DNA of 46,070 bases from Glycomyces harbinensis (GCF_900101745.1 NZ_FNAD01000026.1:1-46070), one strand, 5' to 3'. Shown: positions 20,894-29,250, numbered from the stretch's first letter. The notes: generated by a model not told the origin, from the letters alone. Translations and numbers: made by a program.

Positions 20894-22986
20894 ACACCCT
20901 GAGTCCGCCAGTGCGACCGGAGGCCCCCCAGAAGCGGGCCCCGCGCCTGCTCCCCACCGCGGCGGTCTTCACCATCGCGGTCGGAGCCCTGGTCGCGCTG
21001 GCGGCCCTCCATCTCACCCAGGGCACCTCGGCGGTGGACGCGGGCGACCTGCTGCGGCTGGTCGCCGGGACCGCCGACGCGAGCGTGTGGAACGTCCTCG
21101 AGGGCGCGCGGCTGCCGCGCCTGGCGGGCGCCGTGCTCGTCGGCGTCGCGCTCGGCGCCTCCGGCGTCCTGCTGCAGTCGGTGGCGCGCAACGCGCTCGC
21201 CAGCCCGGACACGCTCGCGGTGAACGCCGGGGCGTACCTGGCCGTGACGGCCGTGGCGGCCTTCGGGATCACGCTGCCGTTCTTCTCGGGCGTCGGCGTG
21301 GCCTTCTCGGGCGCGCTGTTGACCGCGGGCCTGGTGCTCGCGCTGTCGGCCGGCGGCGGCGAGTCGGGCACGACCCGCCTCATCCTCGCCGGGTCCGCGA
21401 CCGCGATGGCCGGGAACTCCCTGGTGTCGCTGCTGATCCTGCTGTTCCAGGAGGAGACGACGGGCCTGTTCGCCTGGGGCTCGGGCAGTCTCAACCTCGC
21501 CGGTTTCGACACCATCGCCCAGGCCGCGCCGCTGGTGCTCCTCGCCGTGGTCGCGGCCGTGCTCGCCGCCCCGCGCCTGGACCTGCTGCGCCTGGGCGAC
21601 GACACCGCCTCGAGCCTGGGCGTGCACGTGCGGCGCACCCGCTTGATCGCGGTGCTGTGCTCACTGCTGCTGGCCGCGTGCGCGGTGACCGTGGCCGGGC
21701 CGATCGGCTTCGTGGGCCTGGCGGCGCCGGTGATCGCGCGCCAGATCGCGCGCAAGCTCCCGGTGCTGCTCGCGCACCGGGTCCTGATCCCGTTCAGCGC
21801 CCTGTGCGGCGCGCTCGTGATCGTCGCCGCCGACCTGGCCGTCCGCGCGATCCTGGGCGCCGACAAGAGCATCGAGATCCCCGTCGGCGTCACGACGACG
21901 ATCCTCGGTGCGGGTGTCATGGTGTGGCTGGCGCGCTCGGTCAGGAGCGCGGGGTCCGAGGACCGGCCGGCGATCCTGCACGGCGCGGCCGACCGGGGCC
22001 GGATCGCGTTCGGGCTCATCGTCGCCGGACTCGCCGCCGCCTCGATCGCGGCGCTCGTGGTCGGGATGCTGTCGGGCGACACGATGCTCCTCGGCGGCGA
22101 CCTCGTGAACTGGTTCGCGGGCAGGACCGGCGCGAGCTACACGTGGATCATCGAGCAGCGCTACCCGCGCGTGCTCGCCGCGATCCTCGCGGGCGCCGCG
22201 CTCGCGTGCGCCGGGACCGTGACGCAGGGGATCCTGCGCAACCCGCTCGCCGAACCGGGCCTGCTGGGCGTCACCGCCGGGGCCGGGATCGGCGCGGTCG
22301 CGCTCATCACCTGGCTGCCGAGCGCGGGCGCCTGGTCGGTGACCGGTGTGGCGGCCGTGGGCGGCCTGGGCGCGTTCGCGCTCGTCTACGCGCTCGCGTG
22401 GCGCGGCGGCCTCGACACGTCGCGCCTGGTCCTGATCGGGATCGGCGTGTGGTCGATCGGCATGGCCGCGATCACGCTGATCATCCTCGCGTCGGACCCG
22501 TGGAACACCCCGAAGGCCATGACCTGGCTGTCGGGGACGACGTACGGCAGGACCGCCGACCGCCTCATCCCGCTGGCGGTCGCGCTCGTGGTCGTGCTGC
22601 CGCTGATCATCGCCCACCGCAAGGAGATCGACCTCCTCGCGCTCGACGACGACACGCCGCGCGTGCTCGGCGTGAAGCTCGAGCGCACCAGGCTGCTCCT
22701 GCTGGGAGCCGCCGCGGTGCTGACCGCCGCGGCAGTGGCGGTGGTGGGCGTGATCGGCTTCGTCGGGCTGGTCGCGCCGCACCTCGCGCGCGGGCTCGTC
22801 GGGAGTCGGCACACGAGGGTCCTGCCGGTGTCGATCCTGCTCGGCGTCCTCCTCGTGAGCCTCGCGGACACCTTGGGCCGCACGGTGATCGCCCCGGCGC
22901 AGATCCCGGCGGGCCTGGTCTGCGCCCTGATCGGGACGCCGTACTTCGTGTGGCTGCTGTGGCGGACGCGGACGCGCACCGCCTGA
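20890..22986 (+). CDS. Fused two-domain siderophore permease (FhuB-like)
   Basis: About 698 residues made of two tandem FecCD domains of roughly ten helices each. Domain 1 includes RLPRLAGAVLVGVALGASGV and GFVGLAAPVIARQIARKLP; domain 2 includes RYPRVLAAILAGAALACAGT and GFVGLVAPHLARGLVGSRHT. The GFVGL...PH/PV-x-AR motif contacts the ATPase. Fusion of the two half-permeases is as in E. coli FhuB, whereas most actinobacterial systems use two genes. TTG 20890 overlaps the binding-protein stop (TTGA), implying coupling; GTG 20911 is the alternative but lacks a ribosome-binding site. Confidence 0.92.
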   Translation: MNTLSPPVRPEAPQKRAPRLLPTAAVFTIAVGALVALAALHLTQGTSAVDAGDLLRLVAGTADASVWNVLEGARLPRLAGAVLVGVALGASGVLLQSVARNALASPDTLAVNAGAYLAVTAVAAFGITLPFFSGVGVAFSGALLTAGLVLALSAGGGESGTTRLILAGSATAMAGNSLVSLLILLFQEETTGLFAWGSGSLNLAGFDTIAQAAPLVLLAVVAAVLAAPRLDLLRLGDDTASSLGVHVRRTRLIAVLCSLLLAACAVTVAGPIGFVGLAAPVIARQIARKLPVLLAHRVLIPFSALCGALVIVAADLAVRAILGADKSIEIPVGVTTTILGAGVMVWLARSVRSAGSEDRPAILHGAADRGRIAFGLIVAGLAAASIAALVVGMLSGDTMLLGGDLVNWFAGRTGASYTWIIEQRYPRVLAAILAGAALACAGTVTQGILRNPLAEPGLLGVTAGAGIGAVALITWLPSAGAWSVTGVAAVGGLGAFALVYALAWRGGLDTSRLVLIGIGVWSIGMAAITLIILASDPWNTPKAMTWLSGTTYGRTADRLIPLAVALVVVLPLIIAHRKEIDLLALDDDTPRVLGVKLERTRLLLLGAAAVLTAAAVAVVGVIGFVGLVAPHLARGLVGSRHTRVLPVSILLGVLLVSLADTLGRTVIAPAQIPAGLVCALIGTPYFVWLLWRTRTRTA

Positions 22987-22987
22987 G

Positions 22988-23020
22988 CGTTCGAACGGGA
23001 TTCACCAGGGGTTCATAGGT
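22988..23020 (+). promoter_or_regulatory. PHO box (three 11-nt direct repeats) of the phytase gene
   Basis: Three contiguous 11-nt units, CGTTCGAACGG, GATTCACCAGG and GGTTCATAGGT, each carry a TTCA/TTCG core at the same position. This is the organisation of PhoP direct-repeat units in Streptomyces PHO boxes. It lies about 50 nt before the phytase start, consistent with PhoRP activation under phosphate limitation. Confidence 0.7.
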
Positions 23021-23070
23021 CGGGTCGAGTATCGATCCGACAGATGAACCCCTTTCAAGTAGGAGGACCC

Positions 23071-24333
23071 GTGCCCAATCGACTGCTCACCCTCACCGCG
23101 CTGGGAGCCGCAGCGGTGCTCCTGACCGCCGCCTCGGCGCAAGCCCATCCCGCCGACGCGGTGACCGCGAAACTGGAGACGCCGGCGCTGTACGACGAGA
23201 ACGACGCCGACGCGGACGACCCGGCGATCTGGGTGGACGAGGACGACCCGGAGGACAGCCTGGTCATCACCACCGCGAAAGAGGCCGGGATCTACGTCTA
23301 CGACCTCGAAGGCAACGAGGTCCAGCACATCGAACCGCGTGAAGCTCCAGGTGAGGACGACGCGCCTGGCAGGTACAACAACGTCGACCTCATCAGCGAC
23401 TTCAAGCTCGACGGCGAAAAGGTCGACCTCGCGGTGGCCTCCGACCGGGGCATGGACACCCTGGGGGTCTTCAAGATCGAGGACGGCGAACTGGAAGACG
23501 TCACCGCAGCGAGCGGCCCGTTGATCTTCAGCGAGAACCAGGAGGAGATCAACGGCGAGAAGACCGCTTACGGCCTCGCCACCTGGCAAGACCGCTCGGG
23601 AGCGTACGCCCTGGTGAGCCGCAACGCCGTGTCAGAAGTGGCCCTGCTGAAGCTCAAGGCGGACGGCGATGAGGTCACCTGGCAGAAAGTGCGAACCCTC
23701 GACCTCCCGGCAGAGTTCAACCTCCCGAACGACACCACCTGGTCCCCGTGCGACGACACGGGCCAGGAGGCCCAGGTCGAGGGCATGGTGGTGGACAAGA
23801 CCACCGGCACCGCGTACCTCGGCCAAGAGCTCGTGGGCATCTGGAAGGTGGACGCCGATCTCAAGGGCGATGCGGAACTCGTAGACACGGCAATCGAATT
23901 CGGCCTCCCGGGCGTCTACGACCCCGAGACCGACGAGTGCGAGTACGGCACGAACCCCGGCTACGGCGGCGAGCACCTGCACACCGACATCGAGGGTCTG
24001 ACGATCTACTACACGTCCCGAGACAAGGGCTACCTCCTCGCCTCGAGCCAGGGCGACGACACCTACGGCGTGTATGAGATCGAAGGCGACAACGACTACC
24101 TGGGCAACTTCGGCATCGAATCGGGCAAGGTCGACAGCACCCAGCACAGCGACGGCGCCGACGTGGTCAACGTGAGCCTCCCCGGCTACCGGGGCGGTCT
24201 GCTGGTGGTCCAAGACGGCGACAACACTCCTGAAGGCTCGGAGGAGTCCAGCACGAACTTCAAGTTCGTGGCCTGGAACGAAGTTGTAAAGGACAGCGGC
24301 CTCGACCTCCAGACCGCAAGGGGCCAGCGCTAA
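23071..24333 (+). CDS. Secreted beta-propeller phytase
   Basis: 420 residues of the beta-propeller phytase family (PF02333), extracellular Ca2+-dependent enzymes that release phosphate from phytate. A Sec signal peptide ends AASAQAHPAD. Family blocks are DADDPAIWVDEDDPEDSLVI (about 42-61), TAKEAGIYVYDLEGNEVQHI, GRYNNVDLISDF, VASDRGMDTLGVFKI, QVEGMVVDKTTGTAYLGQE and IEGLTIYY, with the acidic side chains that bind calcium. GTG 23071 follows TAGGAGG; an ATG at 23044 would extend the leader without a site. The upstream PHO box fits phosphate scavenging. Confidence 0.95.
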   Translation: MPNRLLTLTALGAAAVLLTAASAQAHPADAVTAKLETPALYDENDADADDPAIWVDEDDPEDSLVITTAKEAGIYVYDLEGNEVQHIEPREAPGEDDAPGRYNNVDLISDFKLDGEKVDLAVASDRGMDTLGVFKIEDGELEDVTAASGPLIFSENQEEINGEKTAYGLATWQDRSGAYALVSRNAVSEVALLKLKADGDEVTWQKVRTLDLPAEFNLPNDTTWSPCDDTGQEAQVEGMVVDKTTGTAYLGQELVGIWKVDADLKGDAELVDTAIEFGLPGVYDPETDECEYGTNPGYGGEHLHTDIEGLTIYYTSRDKGYLLASSQGDDTYGVYEIEGDNDYLGNFGIESGKVDSTQHSDGADVVNVSLPGYRGGLLVVQDGDNTPEGSEESSTNFKFVAWNEVVKDSGLDLQTARGQR

Positions 24334-24347
24334 CTCGGACAAGGCAA

Positions 24348-24376
24348 CGGCCGCACCGGCGAACCCGGTGCGGCCG
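24348..24376. terminator. Bidirectional terminator between phytase and T7SS cassette
   Basis: 12-bp stem CGGCCGCACCGG / CCGGTGCGGCCG with a short loop, between the convergent phytase and membrane-protein genes. Confidence 0.8.
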
Positions 24377-24403
24377 TGAGCCGTCGGGCGTGCCGGTTCG
24401 CGA

Positions 24404-25339
24404 TCAGCGCCGGTTCTTCCGCTTCTTCCGGGTGGAGGGGCGGTTGCCGGCCCGCCGGGGCGGGCGCCGCCGGTCCCGGTCTCCGGGCGGGCGGGGTGCG
24501 GGGGCCGTTCGCCGCCGGTCCGCGGAAGGGCGGGAGGCGGCCGGAGAGGAGCGCGGGGAGCGTCCGGCCATGACGCCCGCCGCGAGGGCCACCAGGATCA
24601 GCGCGCCGCAGATCCGTGCGAGCCACAGCCAACCCCAGTGCTCGACGGTGTAGCCCCGGTCCGAGAGGTCGAAGCCGAGCACCGTCAGTATCAGCGGATA
24701 GGCCGCTCCGCGCGAGCTCACGCCGTCCGGCACGGCGACGCCCTGCACGGCGCCGATGGCGGAGGGGAACACGGCCAGGAGAATGAGCGCCGTGGCCGCG
24801 GCCGTCGCCTGCGACCGCTTCGGGGAGCGGTCGCGTGCGAGCCGCCAGAGCATCAGAACCGGCACCACCGTGACCAGGACCAGGATCATGCCGCACAGCA
24901 ACCCCAGGTAGGCGCCGACGGCGATCATCGCCGCGGTCCCGAAGGCCCCGCCGACACCCGGGGCGATCAGCACGTACTCGTCCACCGCGAAACCGCCCAG
25001 GCCCGCCAGGGCGACGACAACCGCACCGAGAACGACCTGGCACAGCGGCAGCAGCGCGCCGTACTTCAGGAGCAGGCCGTCCCGCGGATCGGGTTCCGGT
25101 GTCCTGTCGCCGACCGGCCTCGCGGACACCGCCGAGGCGGATGCGATCGAATCGGCGGCCCCGCCGACGATCATGCCCGCCAAGGTCAGTGCCGCCCATG
25201 AACCGAAGAGGACCGCGGCCGCGACGCCGCTGCCGGACGCGAGCCACCGGAATCCGGCGACGGCGGCAACGGCGGTCTGGACCGCGCCGAGAGCGACGAC
25301 GACCCAGCCGCGCCGAGTCAAGGGAAAGAGGCGGGTCAC
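24404..25339 (-). CDS. Multi-pass membrane protein at the end of the toxin cassette
   Basis: 311 residues with about six transmembrane helices (for example WVVVALGAVQTAVAAVAGF, GVAAAVLFGSWAALTLAGMI, VVLGAVVVALAGLGGFA, AYLGLLCGMILVLVTVVPVL, ALILLAVFPSAIGAV and WLARICGALILVALAAG). A cytoplasmic Arg/Pro-rich tail ends RPSTRKKRKNRR. No known transporter motif. GTG 25339 follows GGAG loosely. It lies 28 nt after the immunity candidate and is probably co-transcribed with the toxin genes, so a role in immunity, membrane docking of the toxin or secretion is possible but unproven. Confidence 0.7.
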   Translation of the reverse strand: MTRLFPLTRRGWVVVALGAVQTAVAAVAGFRWLASGSGVAAAVLFGSWAALTLAGMIVGGAADSIASASAVSARPVGDRTPEPDPRDGLLLKYGALLPLCQVVLGAVVVALAGLGGFAVDEYVLIAPGVGGAFGTAAMIAVGAYLGLLCGMILVLVTVVPVLMLWRLARDRSPKRSQATAAATALILLAVFPSAIGAVQGVAVPDGVSSRGAAYPLILTVLGFDLSDRGYTVEHWGWLWLARICGALILVALAAGVMAGRSPRSSPAASRPSADRRRTAPAPRPPGDRDRRRPPRRAGNRPSTRKKRKNRR

Positions 25340-25367
25340 CGCTGTATTCGCAACTCCGGCGTCCAGG

Positions 25368-25844
25368 TCAGAGCTGCTCGATCGATCGGACGGCGTATCC
25401 GCCGAGCAACGGCGCGAACGCCCGTTGGTCGTCGAGGTCGTCGGGGTCGAGCAGCCTCGGATCCACTGTGATCGGCCCGCCCTTGCGCTTCTCCAAGACG
25501 ATGATCTCGTCATAGAACTCGAGGAAACCCGAGGCGTTCCGGTCCTCCGAGAGCAGTCTCGCGACCGCTTCGACGATCTTCGCGAGGTCTTTCGTCTCGG
25601 ACTCCCAGGAGAGGGATTTTCGCGGCAGGAAGGCGACGGTCGAATACCGTTCGACGCCCAGACGGCCGCTGACCGCGGCGTTGTCGCTCGCCCCGTGGGC
25701 CGTGATCGCGCACCACCAGCGGTCGCTGTCGATCGGGCTCAGGGCACGCGGTTCCACACGGCCGAGGTCCAGCACTTCCGCGAAGTAGGACGAGAGTTCG
25801 AGCAGCGACGAAGCCGAGGTGTAGAGCCGGTAACCACTGGACAT
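25368..25844 (-). CDS. Immunity protein candidate (SitI3-like)
   Basis: 158 residues, acidic, no signal peptide or membrane segment, directly downstream of a toxin gene (12-nt gap) with a strong GGAGGG site before ATG 25844. The pattern ALSPIDSDRWWCAITAHG, VERYSTVAFLPRKSLSWESE and FLEFYDEIIVLEKRKGGPIT resembles SitI3-family proteins, which occur beside contact-dependent toxins. By position it should bind and neutralise the CdiA-type tRNase encoded upstream. The family assignment is from pattern memory and is tentative; the role is inferred from gene order. Confidence 0.7.
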   Translation of the reverse strand: MSSGYRLYTSASSLLELSSYFAEVLDLGRVEPRALSPIDSDRWWCAITAHGASDNAAVSGRLGVERYSTVAFLPRKSLSWESETKDLAKIVEAVARLLSEDRNASGFLEFYDEIIVLEKRKGGPITVDPRLLDPDDLDDQRAFAPLLGGYAVRSIEQL

Positions 25845-25856
25845 ACTGCCCTCCTA

Positions 25857-26603
25857 TCACGGGTAGAGGTTGGTGATCTGGCCGTTCTTGATGACTTTGA
25901 TCTCCTTGAGCCCCTCCAGCGGGCGCCGATCGAGGACTTCCTTCAGTGCCGAGGGACTCATGTTGGAGTCGTCGAGATTGAGGATGACGCGATCGGTCTG
26001 GCCGTCGTTGACCTTCTCGGAGATCTTGCTTCTGATGTTGTCCGGGTTCGAAGTCTTGGGAGCGTAGCAGTCGAAGGTCTCGCCTTCGATCTCGTAATCC
26101 GGGTCCTTGCCGTTCGGCTTCACGCCGGGGTTCTGGACGACGTCGTACCCGTTCTCCGCGAGCGTCTGCGCGGACTCGTTCTCCCGGCGCAGCGACCGCT
26201 TCTTCTCCCCGCTGCCTTCGATCTTCGCGGGGGTGCCGCCGGGAGTGGCGTTCGGGTCCGGCTGTTTGGAGGGGCTGGTGTGATCGGTCGAGGTCGTACT
26301 GGTCGGGACGTCCGGTTTCCCGTCTCCGTTCGCGTCGGTGGCCCGCCCGGCCCGCGCCGACTGATCGGTCGCATTCAGCGCCGTTTCGGCGTCGGTGCCG
26401 GCGTTGACGCCTTTGTGGGTCTTGGAGTCGCCGTCGCCGTCCGCGTCGGTGTCCTTGGCCGGTTTTCCGTCCGAAGTGGTCGGTTTGGTGCCGTCGCCGC
26501 TGCCGGTGCCGTCACCGGTGCTGCTCGGGTCGTCGCCGCCGTGGTGCCTGGTCATGGCCAGGCCGATGCCCAGAAGCAGGAGGAGTTTCAGGGTGCGTCG
26601 CAT
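25857..26603 (-). CDS. CdiA-type tRNase toxin with N-terminal hydrophobic segment
   Basis: 248 residues. A hydrophobic start (MRRTLKLLLLLGIGLAMT) is followed by about 110 residues of Asp/Gly/Thr-rich low-complexity linker, then a compact C-terminal domain (about 138-248). That domain reads QTLAENGYDVVQNPGVK, DPDYEIEGETFDCYAP, ISEKVNDGQTDRVILNLDD and LKEIKVIKNG. It matches the CdiA C-terminal tRNA nuclease fold (PF18451, PD-(D/E)xK-like), with the catalytic acidic and lysine-bearing strands apparent. These enzymes cleave tRNA in neighbouring competitors. The toxin starts in the same frame as the preceding carrier, separated by one TAA and three codons. Immunity candidate follows by 12 nt. Confidence 0.85.
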   Translation of the reverse strand: MRRTLKLLLLLGIGLAMTRHHGGDDPSSTGDGTGSGDGTKPTTSDGKPAKDTDADGDGDSKTHKGVNAGTDAETALNATDQSARAGRATDANGDGKPDVPTSTTSTDHTSPSKQPDPNATPGGTPAKIEGSGEKKRSLRRENESAQTLAENGYDVVQNPGVKPNGKDPDYEIEGETFDCYAPKTSNPDNIRSKISEKVNDGQTDRVILNLDDSNMSPSALKEVLDRRPLEGLKEIKVIKNGQITNLYP

Positions 26604-26612
26604 CTGCCGGCC

Positions 26613-27314
26613 TTAGAGTCCGAGGAGCACTTTGAGGTTCTGGAGGGACTGGACGAGCGCCATGCCGTAGCCCATGATGATCCCGGCCCATTTCACGACC
26701 GCGGCCACGATCTGCGCGGCGATGACCGGGATGGTGACCACGAAGATCGCCTCTACGGCCCACACGATCACGTGCGCGACCAGCTCGGCGATGAGGTCGC
26801 GGACGAGTTCGCGCGTGACCTGCACGAGTCCGCCCGCGCCCTCGGTCGCCGCCGCCAGCGCGGCCGCGATCGCGCCGAGGCCGCCGATCGCGTCGACGTT
26901 GTTGGCCATGAGCTGCTGATAGGCGTCGTGGCTGTCGCCGGTCCACTCGCTCAGTTCACTCGCGAGGGCCGTCTGCAGTTCTTCGGAGATGGTGTACAGC
27001 TCAGAGGACACGTTGGTCCAGGTCTGGGCGTGCGACATCACCACGTCGGACTTGCCGGTGAGTTCGTCGAGCATCGAGCGCAGCGGCTCGAAGTACTCCA
27101 TGGCCCAGCCCAGGCCGTTGGAGAGCAGGGCGCTGAACGGGTCCATGACCGATCCGACCACTTCGAGGGCGAGACCGCCCCCGGCGAGGAGATCGTCCAC
27201 CCAGCCTTCGCTCTTGACCGACTCGACCAGGTCCTGGATGCTGTCGGCGAGACCGGCGCCGGTCCAGGCCTTCCGCGTCGATGCGACGGGCGCGACCAGT
27301 GAGTTGTCCGTCAT
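26613..27314 (-). CDS. WXG100/LXG-like T7SS carrier protein
   Basis: 233 residues. The middle is a helical hairpin typical of WXG100/PPE-like T7SS substrates: YFEPLRSMLDELTGKSDVVM then SHAQTWTNVSSELYTISEEL and a WTGDSHDAYQQLMANN turn (W-x-G motif). A long hydrophobic stretch follows (about 172-217, VIVWAVEAIFVVTIPVIAAQ onward). In other actinobacteria such N-terminal modules are fused directly to C-terminal toxins. Here a TAA ends the frame and the toxin ATG comes 3 codons later in the same frame. Secretion through an ESX system encoded elsewhere is inferred. Confidence 0.8.
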   Translation of the reverse strand: MTDNSLVAPVASTRKAWTGAGLADSIQDLVESVKSEGWVDDLLAGGGLALEVVGSVMDPFSALLSNGLGWAMEYFEPLRSMLDELTGKSDVVMSHAQTWTNVSSELYTISEELQTALASELSEWTGDSHDAYQQLMANNVDAIGGLGAIAAALAAATEGAGGLVQVTRELVRDLIAELVAHVIVWAVEAIFVVTIPVIAAQIVAAVVKWAGIIMGYGMALVQSLQNLKVLLGL

Positions 27315-27326
27315 CCCATCGCTCCC

Positions 27327-27647
27327 TTAGTTGCCCATGCGGCTTTCGAGCTCGCGGAACGCTCTGCCGGTGTCCTCGTCGCTCGTCTCGAAGTCGTCCG
27401 CGCAGGCGCGCACGGCCTGCGCGGCGAGGCCGAGGTTCTCGGCCACGTACTCGACGATGGTGGCGTGCCGCTGGTGCCGGTCCTCCAGGCAGCCCGAGAT
27501 CCAGCCGCACAGCAGCCCGTACGCCTCGTCGTCCTGCTCGATATAGCTGCTCGCGCTCGTGATCGCCGCGAAGCGGTCCTGTAGTGCCTCAAGGGTGCTC
27601 GCGTGCTGCCGGAGCTGCTCCGGATCGACGGTGTATCCGCTTCCCAT
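27327..27647 (-). CDS. EspC-like T7SS-associated protein
   Basis: 106 residues, all-helical: GYTVDPEQLRQHASTLEALQ at the N-terminus and a C-terminal helix AAQAVRACADDFETSDEDTG. This is the pattern of the EspC/DUF2580 family (ESX-1 secretion-associated, excreted as helical-hairpin dimers). The YxxxD/E-like export signal may be represented by the FETSDED region. It lies 5 nt downstream of the YbaB-like gene and 12 nt upstream of the carrier, so it is a likely secretion partner of the carrier. Confidence 0.82.
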   Translation of the reverse strand: MGSGYTVDPEQLRQHASTLEALQDRFAAITSASSYIEQDDEAYGLLCGWISGCLEDRHQRHATIVEYVAENLGLAAQAVRACADDFETSDEDTGRAFRELESRMGN

Positions 27648-27652
27648 GGCGC

Positions 27653-28045
27653 TCAGCGCTCCTCGTCCGTGTGCGGCATGAGCTGCCCGCGTACGCGTTC
27701 GGCTATGGCGCGTCCGGCCGGGGAGTCGGCGCCCATGGTCTCGGCGACGATCTCGGCGGAGCGCTCGGCGATCCGCACCCTTGCCGCCCGGAAGGCCTGC
27801 AGGATCGCCTGCGATACGTCTTCGGTGCTGATCCGCCTGGTGCGTTCGCTCAGGACGATGTCGACGAGGTTGCCGCTGGAGTCGATGGTGACTTCGGCGT
27901 TGCGGTCCGGGTCGGAGGCGGTGACCTTCAAATCCTGGAACTGGTCGCTCATCGCCCGCGTGTCCTCGGCGAGCTGGTCGATGCGGCCCTTCCAGGCTTG
28001 GAGGTGCTCCCGGGAGGCCTCGGGATCGGGGATGCTGCCGACCAT
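27653..28045 (-). CDS. YbaB/EbfC-like protein of the T7SS cassette
   Basis: 130 residues of the YbaB/EbfC family: MSDQFQDLKVTASDPDRNAE, VTIDSSGNLVDIVLSE and a C-terminal helix VSQAILQAFRAARVRIAERS. Canonical YbaB binds DNA, but YbaB-like genes are regular companions of WXG100/EspC genes in actinobacterial T7SS substrate loci, where the role is unknown. ATG 28045 follows AAGGAAG. It is the first gene of the six-gene cassette. Confidence 0.82.
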   Translation of the reverse strand: MVGSIPDPEASREHLQAWKGRIDQLAEDTRAMSDQFQDLKVTASDPDRNAEVTIDSSGNLVDIVLSERTRRISTEDVSQAILQAFRAARVRIAERSAEIVAETMGADSPAGRAIAERVRGQLMPHTDEER

Positions 28046-28158
28046 CGCCACTTCCTTCGCTTCAGCCCTGTTGTCATGTGCGAGGCGTACTCGCCTCAGC
28101 GAGTGTAGCGATCGGTGACCACGTGCAGGGTCCCTCGTCACCGGCGTGACGGCGGGCG

Positions 28159-28202
28159 GGCCTCCGCGCCGCGAGTTGTCTTGACCCTGTGGCGCGGAGG
28201 CC
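28159..28202 (-). terminator. Terminator of the inositol-type operon
   Basis: 12-bp perfect stem GGCCTCCGCGCC / GGCGCGGAGGCC with a 20-nt loop, 4 nt after the dehydrogenase stop on the minus strand. Confidence 0.75.
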
Positions 28203-28206
28203 GTCT

Positions 28207-29214
28207 CTAGGCGTACAGCTCCGGGCGGTCCCCCATGTCGATCGGGATGATCGCTCCCGAGTGGAGGGACTGGACGGCGGCGTCGGTCACCATCGTCGCG
28301 GCGTAGCCGTCCCAGGCCGACGGGCCCGTCAGCGCTTCGCCGTTCCTGATGCGGTCGACCCATTCCTGGAGTTCGACGTCGAACGCCGCCTCGAAGCGGT
28401 CGCCGAACTCCGGGAGGACCGGGACGCTCGAGCGGCCGGCCCTGCGCACGGCCGGGGCTGCCGGGTCGGGGAGGCGGACCGCGCCCTCCTCGCCGACGAT
28501 CTCGCACTGGATGTCGTAGCCGTACTGGCAGTTCACGAACACCTCGACGTCCACGCGGGCGCCCGAGGCCGTCTCGAACAGGAAGATCTGCGGGTCCTGC
28601 AGGTGCGGGAACCGCTTGGTCGTCTTGCGCGGCAGGACGGTCTGCGCCGAGACGAACTCCTCGCCGAGGAGCCACCGCAGCGCATCGACCTCGTGCACGG
28701 CGGTGTCCCGCGCGGCCATCTCCGTCGTGTAGTGCTCGCGGATGCTCTTGTTGCGGTGCACGCAGTGCGCCATGAGCGGTTTGCCGACGGCGCCGGAGTC
28801 CAGGACCTCCTTCAGCCGGCGGTATCCGGCGTCGTAGCGGCGCATGAAGCCGACCTGGACGAGGCGGCGCCCGAAGGCCTGCTCGGCGTCCATGATCCGC
28901 CGCGCGTCGGCGGCGTCGGTGGTGAGCGGCTTCTCGCAGAACACCGGCTTGCCCGCCTCGACGCAGGCGAGCACCTGCTCGGCGTGGACCGGGCCCCACG
29001 AGGCGATCACCACGGCGTCCACTTCGGAGTCGGCGATCAGCTTCTCGGCCGAGTCGACCCTTCGGGCCCCGGCCGCCTCCGCGACCTCGGCCGCGCGGTC
29101 GAGGTCGATGTCGGAGACGGCCGCGACCTCGGCCCCGCTGACGGTGGAGGTCAGCCGGTGCACGTGCTGCTCGCCGATCCATCCGGTGCCGATCACGCCG
29201 ATGCGGATGCTCAT
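28207..29214 (-). CDS. Gfo/Idh/MocA oxidoreductase, inositol dehydrogenase-like
   Basis: 335 residues. The N-terminal Rossmann fold has GVIGTGWIGEQHVHRL and the C-terminal half the family beta-sheet domain. The EKP motif (PVFCEKPLTTD, about 93-103) and the catalytic DTAVHEVDALRWL (His and Asp; about 170-182) are intact. Best fit is myo-inositol 2-dehydrogenase (IolG-like), NAD-dependent oxidation of inositol to 2-inosose; another sugar or inositol epimer is possible. ATG 29214 follows GAGGAGC. Downstream partner of the iolC-iolE chimera and of the divergent LacI regulator. Confidence 0.88.
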   Translation of the reverse strand: MSIRIGVIGTGWIGEQHVHRLTSTVSGAEVAAVSDIDLDRAAEVAEAAGARRVDSAEKLIADSEVDAVVIASWGPVHAEQVLACVEAGKPVFCEKPLTTDAADARRIMDAEQAFGRRLVQVGFMRRYDAGYRRLKEVLDSGAVGKPLMAHCVHRNKSIREHYTTEMAARDTAVHEVDALRWLLGEEFVSAQTVLPRKTTKRFPHLQDPQIFLFETASGARVDVEVFVNCQYGYDIQCEIVGEEGAVRLPDPAAPAVRRAGRSSVPVLPEFGDRFEAAFDVELQEWVDRIRNGEALTGPSAWDGYAATMVTDAAVQSLHSGAIIPIDMGDRPELYA

Positions 29215-29250
29215 ATGGTGCTGCTCCTCTTCCGATGTCGTGGTGCGCGT

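Noticed and set aside
19975..22986. 1003-codon plus frame beginning before the permease
   Set aside because: The first 300 codons are an Arg-rich out-of-frame reading of the binding-protein gene; only the part from about 20890 is the permease.
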